Below, one piece after another: positions 22,817 to 33,369 of a stretch of DNA of 64,000 bases. Source of the DNA: Gigaspora rosea (lineage: Eukaryota > Glomeromycota > Glomeromycetes > Diversisporales > Gigasporaceae). Numbering within the stretch: the stretch's first letter is position 1; each line of letters opens with the position of its first letter. A program made the translations under genes and the position numbers. The stretch spans positions 144,158-208,157 of the forward strand of contig QKWP01000486.1 of NCBI GenBank assembly GCA_003550325.1, written 5' to 3'. The notes under the pieces were generated by a model. That model was not told the origin of the DNA, searched no databases, and saw nothing but the letters and a program-made list of their open reading frames with translations.

Positions 22817-23574
22817 AAAAATTATTTATATTTACAATGTTTTAAATTTTAATGAATTTTGATAAATATGCTACTAGTAGTATCTAGTAGAAGTAGATTC
22901 TTTAAATATCCATTATAGCTATTCAATAAATATTCATGAGTTTTGTTATCTCTGAATGATATTAAATAAATTTTAGGATTTTATATGGCTGCTCAAAATG
23001 ACTAGCTAGATTAGATTATTCAAGTTCAATCCTAGAATTTTATGTAATTTAGTATTTATTGAATTTTACAAATTTTGTGTAATAGAATATTTACTTTTGA
23101 TACTGTAATACAGTATTTCTTTTTATCTGTGGGTATTTATGGATCCTACCTAGCATCTAAATATAAATCCTATCCATTAATGAAAGACTATAATTTTTTT
23201 AATACTGCATTGTCACAAAATAATGATCATGGATAAATTAAGCTTATTTTAAACTAAAAATCATAATTTCAACTCTGTATGTTATTTTGCGACAATACGG
23301 TAAAACTTTTAATAATTTTTGACAAAATTGATAAATTATAATCCAGTTGACAAAGAATTTGACCCAAAATTTTGGACCTTCATATATAAGTTTTACTGAA
23401 TATTTACATTTCATTACATTTTTGTTTTATAGAAATAAAGCATTATACATTACAAAATTACCACCAGTGATTATTGCTAGTTACACAAATTAATATATAA
23501 ATATAAGTATTTTTTTGCTTATACAATAGTTTTTTTTAATGTTGGTTCTATCTAATTAACAATTTTTCTTAACA
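22817..23574. other. AT-rich stretch, nothing identified
   Basis: No gene or repeat structure could be supported. Confidence 0.5.
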
Positions 23575-23655
23575 GGTAATGTTTGTTCGTACTGGGCTTT
23601 GTCGTTAATGCTGTCCAATTTTTCTTTGGTGCATTTAGTGTTTTTGCTTGTGTGC
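23575..23655 (+). repeat. Left remnant of the ~120-bp minisatellite
   Basis: The segment GTAATGTTTGTTCGTACTGG to TTGCTTGTGTGC is one unit of the array that resumes at 27369. The hAT-type element lies between, flanked by the unit sequence TTGTGTGC. Confidence 0.75.
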
Positions 23656-23739
23656 TAAAGCTGCAAACATTTAGAATTTTGAGGAGTAGCTACCCACGGC
23701 ACAACGACTATAGCATATGGCACATTTTGCTGTATAGAT

Positions 23740-23905
23740 AGAATTGCTATATGCCGTATAAATATTGTATACTGTATAAATATTGTATGCCATATAAATA
23801 TTTTATGCCATGTAAATATTGTATGCCATACGCCATATAAATATTGTACACTATATAAATATTGTACACCGTATAAAGATATGCCATATAAGTATTATAT
23901 CCTGT
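23740..23905 (+). repeat. ~20-25 bp tandem repeat (GCCATATAAATATTGTAT)
   Basis: About eight degenerate units of GCCATATAAATATTGTAT-type sequence lie just inside the left end of the hAT-type element. Confidence 0.8.
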
Positions 23906-24772
23906 ATTATATCTAAAGCTGCGAACATTTATTAAGGTAGTGACTATCTACGACATTACGGTAGGGTTCTATGTCAGATATATAAATCAAAACTATATCA
24001 GGTCCCCTTGATATTTCATTATTATTAAATTTTAATGATTCAAAATATATCATATAAATTTAATATAAAAATATCTCAAACTTCTTTTAGATTCACAGAT
24101 CGAATTTTTTTTTCTTTCGAAGTTTTTTAAAAACAAATCATTTTTTACGCAATATATATTTACAAAGTTACGATGTGTTTTTTCTAAAATATTGTGAAAT
24201 ATTGGCTCCAAATCGATTATTTATAATGATTTAAATATTCTTCAGTTTTTTTAATTTTAAATTTAAGCTGGATTTGCTTTTTTTATTTAAATATAAAAAA
24301 TAACTTCATAACTTTTCTCATAGAGACCTATTATTAATTTTCGCAAAATATTACTTTAAATTATGTTAAAGTTAGAGCTATGCATCTATTTTGTCATTTT
24401 GTATATAAATTATATAATGATGATAAATATAGTTTTAATGATTATATTAATTAATAATTCAAAAATTTTCTAATATAGATAATATTATGTTTTACCTCAG
24501 GAACTGTTATTTAATAATACACTCGCCCATTATTGAAAATTTACAGAGATGTTAAAAGTTTTCTAATTTTATTTATGCAGTATAAACTAATTAAATGGAC
24601 TTTGCTCAATTAATTTTCAGCATGTACATAACGTTTATTAAAATTGATGTTTTTTGTCAAATTATACTCTAAACAACTATATACCTGTTAAATAACCAGA
24701 TTGTAAGCATCCTTAAAAATATGCTTTTTATTTAAGCATTTATCATAAACAGTTACAACTGTTAAATTACTA

Positions 24773-25362
24773 GCTTATAACTACAAAGTCCATTTGTTGA
24801 TGAAGCATATGAATTAAAATATTTTTATCTACACAGAATAGAAATTGAAAAGAATAAAAACAAGACAATTATATATTATCAAAAATTAGCAGATATGTAT
24901 AATTCTAACAGAACGTATCAAGTTGATTATTNGCTTATAACTACAAAGTCCATTTGTTGATGAAGCATATGAATTAAAATATTTTTATCTACACAGAATT
25001 AACGTTGAAAAGGATGACGCTCAGTTCGAAAAATCTGCTAATATGGGCATACTGAAGGTGCAAATTGTCTTGGTTATTGTTACAAATATGGAATAGAAAT
25101 TGAAAAGAATAAAAACAAGACAATTATATATTATCAAAAATTAGCAGATATGTATAATTCTAACAGAACGTATCAAGTTGATTATTGTTATTATTTAAAA
25201 ATTGGAATTGATTTCGATAAGCATAAAACATTTACATATTATATAAAGTCTGCAGAGGCAGGTAATTTTATGGGAATTAGGAAAACTGCCATCTGTTGCT
25301 ATTTCGGAATTGGCGTAAAAGAAATAAAAATAAATACTATAAATGGAATAAAAGTATATTAA
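24773..25362 (+). pseudogene. Sel1-like repeat gene fragment across an assembly join
   Basis: After the N at 24932 the plus strand encodes FVDEAYELKYFYLHRINVEK. One missing base near 25050 shifts the frame. It then reads EGANCLGYCYKYGIEIEK, YQVDYCYYLKIGIDFDKHKT and YYIKSAEAGNFMGIRKTAI to a stop at 25362. The AEAGN and YCYKYG patterns are the Sel1-like repeat, a TPR-related helical pair that mediates protein contacts. The left copy (24773-24931) repeats the same sequence with a 95-bp deletion, so the N joins overlapping contig ends. A homologous pseudogene lies at 32276-33106. The copy has no start codon and cannot be functional as shown. Confidence 0.75.
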
Positions 25363-26388
25363 TTTTATTTTTGTTATAATATTTGCATTTATTGATCTAT
25401 TTATTAGCAATTTAAGCTCATAAATATGTATTTATTATTTATATTATTTTAGCTCGTAAGTAGAAAGAATATTTAATATTTTACTATACAAAACAGCAAA
25501 ACAAGAAGTGTAAGATATCAAAGTTTGGCTATATGGGTCATCTTAAATAATATGATGAAGTTAAAGGTTTTGGATATTATCAAAAATTTGAAAGATAAAT
25601 AAGATTGAGAAGGGTAAACATAAGTTATTCAAATCTTCAAAATCTGTTGTAATGAAGCAATAAGTAATTAGACAACTAATAACATTTAAAAGATCAATAG
25701 TAAATTTTTATACAGTAAATATAAGCTTTATTTATAATAGATGGTATGATACTATCAAATGTACAATACGTATTATTTACATATATTTATTAAAAATTGT
25801 TTCTAAATTCTAATAAACACGATTTAAATATTATAATAAAAATATATATATATTTACTAATTGAAAAGTTTGCTACATATAATGGATGGCTTGAGCTTCT
25901 ACGTATACTAGTAAGAAAAAAAATTAATTATATTAAACAACCTTAATAACTTTGTAATCAAATACTTAGTACAGTATATACAAATATTTAATCAACAAAT
26001 TTGACTGTTTCAGTATTACTTTCAAAAACGAAAGTAATAACACTATATCTAAAAGTACTTTCCTTTTCATTCCAACAAAATTCAACCTTTTTTCTTCAAT
26101 AGTATAATCAATTAGATTTACTTTACTAAAAACTACATAAGTTTCTGATCCCTATTCTTCAAAATCAAACAACTTTGCAATTCTTTGGTTATAAGCATAG
26201 TAAAAAAAAAATCTTTTACAGATTTTTGTCTTGACTATTTTGTCTTAACTAACATGCATTGTTACTTAGTGCACAGCGCAGATTATCTTACAAAAACACG
26301 TCCCTATATTATTTTCAATTTGCTTAATTGTAGAAATTTTTTTAATTATACTATGATAACTGCTAATAAGTTACCCAATATTTAAAAT
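25363..26388. other. AT-rich interior of the hAT-type element
   Basis: No coding frame is supported. Frames here are short and AT-biased. Confidence 0.5.
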
Positions 26389-26737
26389 GGGTGTTTCTAG
26401 GCATCTCCCGCGAGAGATGTATCTCCCACGAAATTGGCAAATAAAAATCATTCCACGTGATGATCGATGCCAAATTAGCGAATAGTTAATCGCTCTTGGT
26501 GTAACATAACACGATCAGGCAAATTTCAAAACAAACATTCGCCTTTTCAAAAATCGTTTATTTCTTGAACATTTATATAAGAAACTACCTTTTGTGCCTA
26601 ACAAAAAAACTTTCCTTGACCAATTTTACTATATACATCACTAATACTAACCCTTACACAAACCCTACCTTAAACGAATTTGGTTGTGGGAGATATATAG
26701 CTTATATATATCCTGCGAGAGATGCCTATAATTTCCC
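26389..26737. mobile_element. MULE-type MITE nested in the hAT-type element
   Basis: Inverted ends GGGTGTTTCTAGGCATCTC and GGGAAATTATAGGCATCTC are flanked by the perfect 9-bp repeat ATTTAAAAT (26380-26388, 26738-26746). The interior shares GTGTAACATAACACGATCAG, CAATTTTACTATATA and an ACCCT-rich core with the MITE at 2478-2801. Confidence 0.85.
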
Positions 26738-26836
26738 ATTTAAAATAGATTATGTGATTTGATTGCTGCAGTACTATATTTATTTCGACCCGTTAAAGAG
26801 CATATGAATTAATATAATTAATATGACATTATATAT

Positions 26837-26987
26837 GGGGGCCCTACAGCAAAAGGGGGTAATAGACTAAAAAATTTTTTTCTGTGGTTTTTTAATATTG
26901 TGTTCTAAATAGTCTAATTTTTGCAAAAATAAAGTTTTTACAAAAAAAAATTTTTTTGAGTATCACCACCTTTTGCTTTGGGGCCCC
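26837..26987. mobile_element. Small MITE with GGGGCCC ends
   Basis: The ends GGGGGCCCTACAGCAAAAGG and GGGGCCCCAAAGCAAAAGG are inverted over about 30 bp, with TAT-type flanks. It is about 150 bp and noncoding. Confidence 0.75.
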
Positions 26988-27368
26988 TATATGCAATATA
27001 TTTGTAGTACAATAAAATTTAATAAAATTTGATATGGTATCACTATCATGACCCATTGTTACCCGAAAAAAATTCTATAACAAATTTTTATATAATACCA
27101 TACATAGTTTTGATTTAATTAGTTGACGTAGCACCCAACGGCACACTATCCTGCTACTATATACTATATAATAACTACCCTACGGAATACTACACTTCTC
27201 ATAGCACACTATCTTGATACTATCTACTTTATGGTAACTACCCTACAATATACTATACTTCTCACGACATACTACTTAACGGCAATATGATCTTAAGATA
27301 GTATGATCCCTGCGTCATAGCCGTAATGTCGTAGATAGTCACTACCTTAATAAATGTTCGCAGCTTTA

Positions 27369-28470
27369 TTGTGTGCATTGCTAGTAGTTGTGCCATTCTT
27401 ATTGGACTTTGTTGTTGGTATCAGTGTTAGTGGTATTGTTTTTTTAGCATTTTTGTTTATATATATACTGACATTTTTTTCTTATAAGTAATAGTTGTTG
27501 CGTCATTCGTACTGGACTTCCTTGTGGTGCCGTCGTTAATAGAGTTATTTTTTTTGTGCTTTCAGTGTTTGTATATATATTTCAATACTAACTGAAATTT
27601 TTCTTGCAGGTAATGGTTGTTGTATCGTTAGTACTAGAGTCATTAATGCCATCATTGATTTTTTGGTGCTTTTAGTATTTTTACTTGTGTGCATTACTAG
27701 CAGTTGTGCTATTTATATTGGGCTTTATTGTTGGTGCCGGTGTTAGTAGAGTTATTTTTTTCTTTTTGCTTTTAGTGTTTTCACTTATGTACATACTGAC
27801 ATTTTTTTTTAAAGAAATAGTTGTTGAGTCATTCATACTGGACTTCCTTGTAGTGCATTATTAGCAGAGTCATTTTTTTTGTGCTTTAGTGTTTCATTTG
27901 TGTATATACTACAGTACTAACTAACATTTTTCTTGCAAGAGGCGTTTTGTCATTCATAGTAGGTTCATTGATGTCATTATTAATTCTTTGGTACTTTTAG
28001 TATTTTTGCTTGTGTGTGTTACTGGTAATTGTGCTATTTGAATTGGGCTTTGTCATTGGTACCAGGATTAGTAGTGTTGTTTTTTTGACATTTTTTCTTA
28101 TAGCAATGGTTGTTGCATCATTTGTACTAGACTTCCTCATAGTGCAATCATTAGTAGAGTCATTTTTTTGTGCTTTTAGTGTTTTCATTTGTGTATATAC
28201 TTCAGTACTAACTGATATTTTTCTTGCAGGTAATAATTGTTGTGTTATTCGTACTGGGTTTGCTGTTGGTGCTAGTGTTAGTTAAGTTATTTTTTCTTGA
28301 TACATTAAGTGTTTTGTTTGTGTACATACTAACTGACATTTTTTTTACAGGTAATAGTCATTTATATTGGGCTTCATTGTTGGTTCTGGCATTAATTGAG
28401 CCTATTTTTTTTGGTTCTTTTAGTGTTTTCACTCATGTACATTACTAACATTTTTTTTACAAATGACATG
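27369..28470 (+). repeat. Degenerate minisatellite, unit about 120 bp
   Basis: Units contain CAGGTAATAGTTGTTG, a TACTGGACTTC block, TTAGTAGAGTTATTTTTTT and GTGCTTTTAGTGTTTTC. Landmarks fall near 27487, 27611, 27817, 27937, 28103, 28229 and 28352, i.e. spacings near 120 bp with some shorter ones. The Val/Leu/Phe-rich frames across it are not genes. Confidence 0.8.
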
Positions 28471-28484
28471 TCATTTATAATTGA

Positions 28485-28620
28485 TGCTAGTGTTGTTCTT
28501 TTCTTACATTAGAGTTAGAGTTTAGTAGAATAGGAGTTATTAGAGTTAGGGTTAAGGTTTGGTAGAATAGACAATAAGGTGGATGTTAGGGTTAGAATTA
28601 GAGTTACAGATATGCAACAA
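28485..28620 (+). repeat. GTTAGGG/GTTAGAG-rich simple repeat
   Basis: Variants of GAGTTAGGGTTA recur through this segment. They resemble the TTAGGG telomere repeat but are degenerate and internal. Confidence 0.6.
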
Positions 28621-29080
28621 TGTGACGTTTATTATATATTTTACAGTAAATCAGGAAAATACTTGCAGAAATGTGCTCTTATGGAGGTTGAAGTATATGA
28701 ATTTAAGATAACACCGATTGACCAAATTTATATCATAGTGCAGTTGGGAGTCTTGTTACCTATTGTTAGTTATTGCTACATTTAGATATTTGGAAAAACT
28801 AAAAAAGTATATAAATATAAACTGTTAAAATATATACAATTTTTTTTCATATATAAATTTTGTAAATAATTAATGTATTAATGTTATTACTACATACATT
28901 AAGAATTTTTAAATTTTATTGGTCAAAATTGGTCACGTGATGCTAGCGATGATCACTGGCAGCAATAAATAGCAAATCTCTATATATTAATAATTAAAAA
29001 ATATTGTACTATATTGTACCTTTAATACCAAAAAAAAATAAAATAAATAAAATAAACAAATACATTAAATTTTGTGAAAG

Positions 29081-29359
29081 ATGGATATTTATTTAGGTTG
29101 TGCATTAGGATTAAAGACTATACCAATAAATTGGTACTTATTAGATGTAAATTTCATCTGCGTTATTTTTAACTTTACTTTTTTTTCTTTTTCTGCTTTT
29201 ATACATGTCCGATTCTATGTTGAAATAGTAAAAATTTGTGCTTTCAAAATGGCAATTTCTTTTAAAAAATTTATATTACTTGCTAAAATAAGTGCATGTG
29301 TACTAGTGTTTACTGATTTCTCTTACGCTTGGCTATCAGAGTACAATAAAATTGAATAA
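29081..29359 (+). CDS. Possible small hypothetical gene
   Basis: A 92-codon frame follows a TATA-like stretch (near 28978) and an A-rich leader without upstream ATG. The protein is hydrophobic, and its last third (AISFKKFILLAKISACVLVF) looks like a signal peptide or membrane segment. A GTAAAT...AATAG pair at about 29147-29231 could be an intron. I recognise no family, and AT-rich DNA gives such frames by chance, so this is weak. Confidence 0.22.
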   Translation: MDIYLGCALGLKTIPINWYLLDVNFICVIFNFTFFSFSAFIHVRFYVEIVKICAFKMAISFKKFILLAKISACVLVFTDFSYAWLSEYNKIE

Positions 29360-31141
29360 AATAACACAAATACTCTGATATGTGAATAATTAGTAAAACC
29401 AATCAAACATGTAGAAAAAATTAGTAAACTCTGTGTACTGTACTAAGCATATATAGGATATGTAAAACAAAAGACAAAACATAGTACACATTCAGAAATA
29501 GAAATCTTAGTTATCAAAATAATGCCAAAACTTTATTATTTATGATAAGAAAAAGGCGATTTATTTGCAGTTATGCTGTCACACTTGGAATTCCCTCTCA
29601 AAAGAATTCAAGAAACAGATAGTTTATAGTATAAAGACTACAACTATAGTGATATAGCAGGCTAATAATGATATCAGTATATGACTTAACAAAGAGGATT
29701 AAATAAGGCTTTTTGAAAGAGGCAGCAACACACTTATATATGAAAATATAAGAGGTTGGTTACTTTACTACAAACAATAAATAACAATAAGAGACACAGT
29801 TTCTCTTAACCAAACTATAAGATTCTACTAAGAAATAAAGTGTAATAACATATATGAGGACATGTACAAAGACTTTATTATTCAATAGGAAATAAGGATT
29901 AAAAGAGAGAATTCAATTCTAACTAAATGTATAAAAAGATAAACCAAATCCACTTGCTACAAAGGCAAAAAGAGTGGGTTTATATACATGAATAGTAGAT
30001 TACAATCTACACTACTAATGACTGTTCTATTCTATTTTACAGACTATCTACTTTAATTAATTATAAATTAAAAGAACAAAAGAATTATTATGAAAATACT
30101 ATGAGTAAAAAGAAAAATGTAATATGAGTAGTATGAATTTAGGAATCCGAATGTCTATCCCATGATCATTCAGATCATATGCATGATTGAGTCATGATTG
30201 TGTATGAATGATCAGAGACTTCATATAATCAGCAGTAAATGAATGTTGATAACGATCAAATTCATATATTATTATAATAGCATTTTCAAGTATAACATAT
30301 TTCTCTCTGCTTAATTACGAGCTCTGCAAGTAATATTAAATAAAAAACTTAAAGATTGAGATAGCAATAGCCAACCTTAAATATTCCGTTAGCATTAGGA
30401 TCTAGTGGGCCTTTTATAATATCTTTTAAGTAATAGAGCATTATAAGAAGACTCCAAAATTTGACCATCTAATGTAATTTATAAGCATGACGGACATTCG
30501 ATTTGATTGGCTTGAAGATCACTGGGTTACACAATATAAAAAAGTTTTAAAGTAACCCTTACTATGAAAAACCACATCATCAATTAGCAACTTGTAGTTT
30601 CACATAATAAAAATTTTTTTAAAACATATTATAGTGCTCTTTAACTCTTTGTACGTCTTCTGTAAAAAAAGATCAGTATAGATCAAATATCTCTAAAAAC
30701 TTTATTTAGAGGGCAAACTCAGGCAAGTAAGTATCGTAATATGGTATACAATGCATAATTGGGTAATAATCATTATAACTCTTTAAACTCAACATCATTT
30801 CTATTTACCCAAGCAACTAGCACATGGAAATACTTCACCAACTGACACATTTAGATCCACTTTTTTAAAGGCAGTACTCAGAAATTCTGGAGAAATCGTT
30901 TGATTAAAACAATTTATCTACTGATATGAGTTCTCCGTCATCCTTCTCACGAAAACATAAGGCGAGTTCGTTTATATAAAACATGAATTCTTCAAATGTA
31001 GTTTGCAATGTTCGGTATTCCAGATAAGTGTAGTTGACATCTTTTACCAGAAACATCAGAATAAGGTTATATATTACGTGTATCTTTGTGCTTTTTTTAT
31101 CGTTCTTCTCCTGAATGATTGGTTAAACCTTGTTAATTAAT
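29360..31141. other. AT-rich intergenic stretch with small coding relics
   Basis: No full gene is seen. A minus frame at 31056-30904 (MFLVKDVNYTYLEYRTLQTT, 50 codons) and further open pieces to about 30715 have coding-like composition and may be a relic. The segment 30217-30297 repeats, in the same orientation, at 33254-33332; the minus frame reads YEFDRYQHSFTADY in one and YEFDRHQHSFTADY in the other, so it may derive from a shared coding exon. Confidence 0.4.
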
Positions 31142-31366
31142 GTCACGGCTGATGCTGAAGTTGGTTGATGCTAAAGCTTTGACCTATTTTGATATAAAAT
31201 TTAAAAAAATTTTTTGGCTGTTTTTTTCACTTTTGTCATAGGGTTAGGGTAGGGTTTGGGTGTAGATTTTATATTTATAGAGTATATATGGATTTTAGCA
31301 GGGCTTATAGATTCCAATCGAGATCCCTGAGTTTCAGCATCAGCCAACTTTAGCATCAGCCGTGAC
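31142..31366. mobile_element. MITE with GTCACGGCTGATGC ends
   Basis: The ends GTCACGGCTGATGCTGAAGT and GTCACGGCTGATGCTAAAGT are inverted. The interior has AGGGTTAGGGTAGGGTTTGG, a telomere-like core as in the MULE-type MITEs. The duplication is AT-rich and unclear. Confidence 0.75.
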
Positions 31367-31711
31367 AATTAAAAATACTTATGTATTACAGATCTTTTTT
31401 AATATTAAATGATCACGAATTTCAAAAGTCCTAATATGGTTTTGCAATTGAATTCTATGTCAAGACAGTAATTTTTAAAAATTACTGAATCTCGAATATT
31501 TATTTTTATTTTGTAATACATTTGAAAGATTACTAGGTATTTTTTTTCAGAATCACTGGCTGATATTATCATAAACTAAATCATGGACTGAACTACTCGC
31601 GTGGCTGAACGACTTGCTAAACAAAAGTCGAGCAATGTGGAACGGGTGCTGCCTACAGTTAAATCAATACAGCGATGTACAGATAAACAAGTCAAGTTCG
31701 TGGCTAACTAC

Positions 31712-32000
31712 TAGGGTCTCAGCTGGGTCGGGTCTGACCCGGGTCAGAAAAAACCCGGGTCAGGTCAGACCCGGGTCAGAAAAAACCCGGATTGGGTCAG
31801 ACCCGGGTCAGACCCGGGTTAATAATGGGTGACGCATGATGAAACCATTTTATTGCAAAAATAAAAAATAAATAAATAATTTATTATAAAAAAGTATTCA
31901 TCTGATAAAAAGAACTTTGTACGTACAATCTCGTGATCTAGTGATCAGATCTGCATCATTTTAAAGTATGTATGCAGCGATCACAGATCGGGATTACCAG
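31712..32000 (+). mobile_element. GGGTC-repeat element, copy 3
   Basis: It begins TAGGGTCTCAGCTGGGTCGG and holds repeated GACCCGGGTCAG motifs to about 31825. It continues through AATAATGGGTGACGCATGAT and ends near CAGATCGGGATTACCAGG. It is the uninterrupted counterpart of the inverted copy at 18690-19949. Confidence 0.7.
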
Positions 32001-32275
32001 GAACGTAAGTGTATAGTTTTACTGGCATCTACGTAATAGTAAATAAGTATTTATATTTGTTTTAACTTGTTTTGTTGTTTTTATGTAGGAAACTATTAAA
32101 TTTTCTTTATACTTACGGGCTAAAAATAACAACAAAAATAAATAAGTATTTATAAGCTTAAATTGTTGATAAATAATAGATCAATAAAATGCTCTTCATG
32201 CTTACTCCCTGATTATTAAAATTTTATAAGAAATCTTGCTTAATAAACTACAAATAATTATAATAAAAATAAAAA
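32001..32275. other. AT-rich spacer
   Basis: This spacer separates the GGGTC element from the Sel1 pseudogene. Only short AT-rich sequence is present. Confidence 0.5.
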
Positions 32276-33106
32276 TTACTTTATAATCCATTCCTCGAAT
32301 TTGTCATAATTTTTTTTCACGCCAATTCTATAACAGTAACAAATGGCAGTTTCAGAATTCCCATGGAATTACCTGCTTCAGCAGACTTCAGATAATATGT
32401 AAACGCTTTATGCTTATCGATTTCGATTCAAATTCCTAAATAATAACAATATCCAACTTGATACATTTCGTTAGAATACTCATATTTGCCGTTTTTGGTA
32501 ATATGCGAATGCTTTTTTTTAACTCCTATTTCATATTCGTAACAATAGTCAGGCAAATAATTTCCTTTTGGATCATTCGTATCTGCCAATTTTTGACAGC
32601 TATCGAAATTCATTTGATTTAAAGTATCGTTAATTTGTGTAATTTCTNCTTACTCCCTGATTATTAAAATTGTATAAGAAATCTTGCTTAATAAACTACA
32701 AATAATTATAATAAAAATAAAAATTACTTTATAATCCATTCCTCGAATTTGCCATAATTTTTTTTCACGCCAATTCTATAACAATAACAAATGGCAGTTT
32801 CAGAATTCCCATGGAATTACCTGCCTCAGCAGACTTCAGATAATATGTAAACGCTTTATGCTTATCGATTTCGATTCAAATTCCTAAATAATAACAATAT
32901 CCAACTTGATACATTCCGTTAGAATACTCATATCTGCCGTTTTTGGTAATATGTGAATGCTTTTTTTCAACTCCTATTTCATATTCGTAACAATAGCCAG
33001 ACAAATAATTTCCTTTTGGATCATTCGTATCTGCCAATTTTTGACAGCTATCGAAATTCATTTGATTTAAAACATCGTTAATTTGTGTAATTTCTTCGTT
33101 TTCCAT
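32276..33106 (-). pseudogene. Sel1-like repeat gene, broken and duplicated across an assembly join
   Basis: The minus frame starts at 33106 (MENEEITQINDVLNQMNFDS) and carries YCYEYEIGVEKKHSH and YQVGYCYYLGI, then a TGA at 32876. Beyond it the sense continues (IDKHKAFTYYLKSAEAGNS). A frameshift follows, then YCYRIGVKKNYGKFEEWIIK to a stop at 32724. These are Sel1-like helical repeats. The N at 32648 is followed by the same 447 bp seen at 32201-32647, so the left half is an overlapping contig end or a second allele. Both copies share the TGA. The homologue at 24773-25362 reads GIDFDK where this one has the stop. Confidence 0.75.
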
Positions 33107-33369
33107 TTTGAATTGTAAAAATCAATAAAAAAATAGTGGGATATCAATTTACTGATACTCATCTAACAACATCTCTTACTCAATACATCATGCTCCGTTC
33201 CCGGGTCACGGTCTTGTGACAAATAGATAAATAGATGCCATGTAGCTTCTTTCACACATATAATCAGCAGTAAATGAATGTTGATGACGATCAAATTCAT
33301 ATGTTATCGTGATGGCATTTTCAAGTGTAACAATGCATATATGTACAGTGTCTCGCCTACGATTAAAAA

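Larger units (their letters stand above)
23656..27368. mobile_element. hAT-type element, 3.7 kb, carrying a Sel1 pseudogene
   Basis: The ends TAAAGCTGCAAACATTTA (left) and the inverted TAAAGCTGCGAACATTTA (right) are flanked by the perfect 8-bp direct repeat TTGTGTGC (23648-23655, 27369-27376). A second copy of the end sequence at 23908-23960 continues AAGGTAGTGACTATCTACGA, matching the right end inverted. No transposase was recognised, so it appears non-autonomous. Cargo includes a 24-bp repeat array, a Sel1-repeat gene fragment and two nested MITEs. Subterminal sequence at 27120-27310 is rich in CACTATC and CTACCCTAC motifs. Confidence 0.85.

Noticed and set aside
28010..28448. Two Val/Leu-rich membrane protein frames
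   Set aside because: They follow the 120-bp minisatellite and its mirror reading on the other strand.
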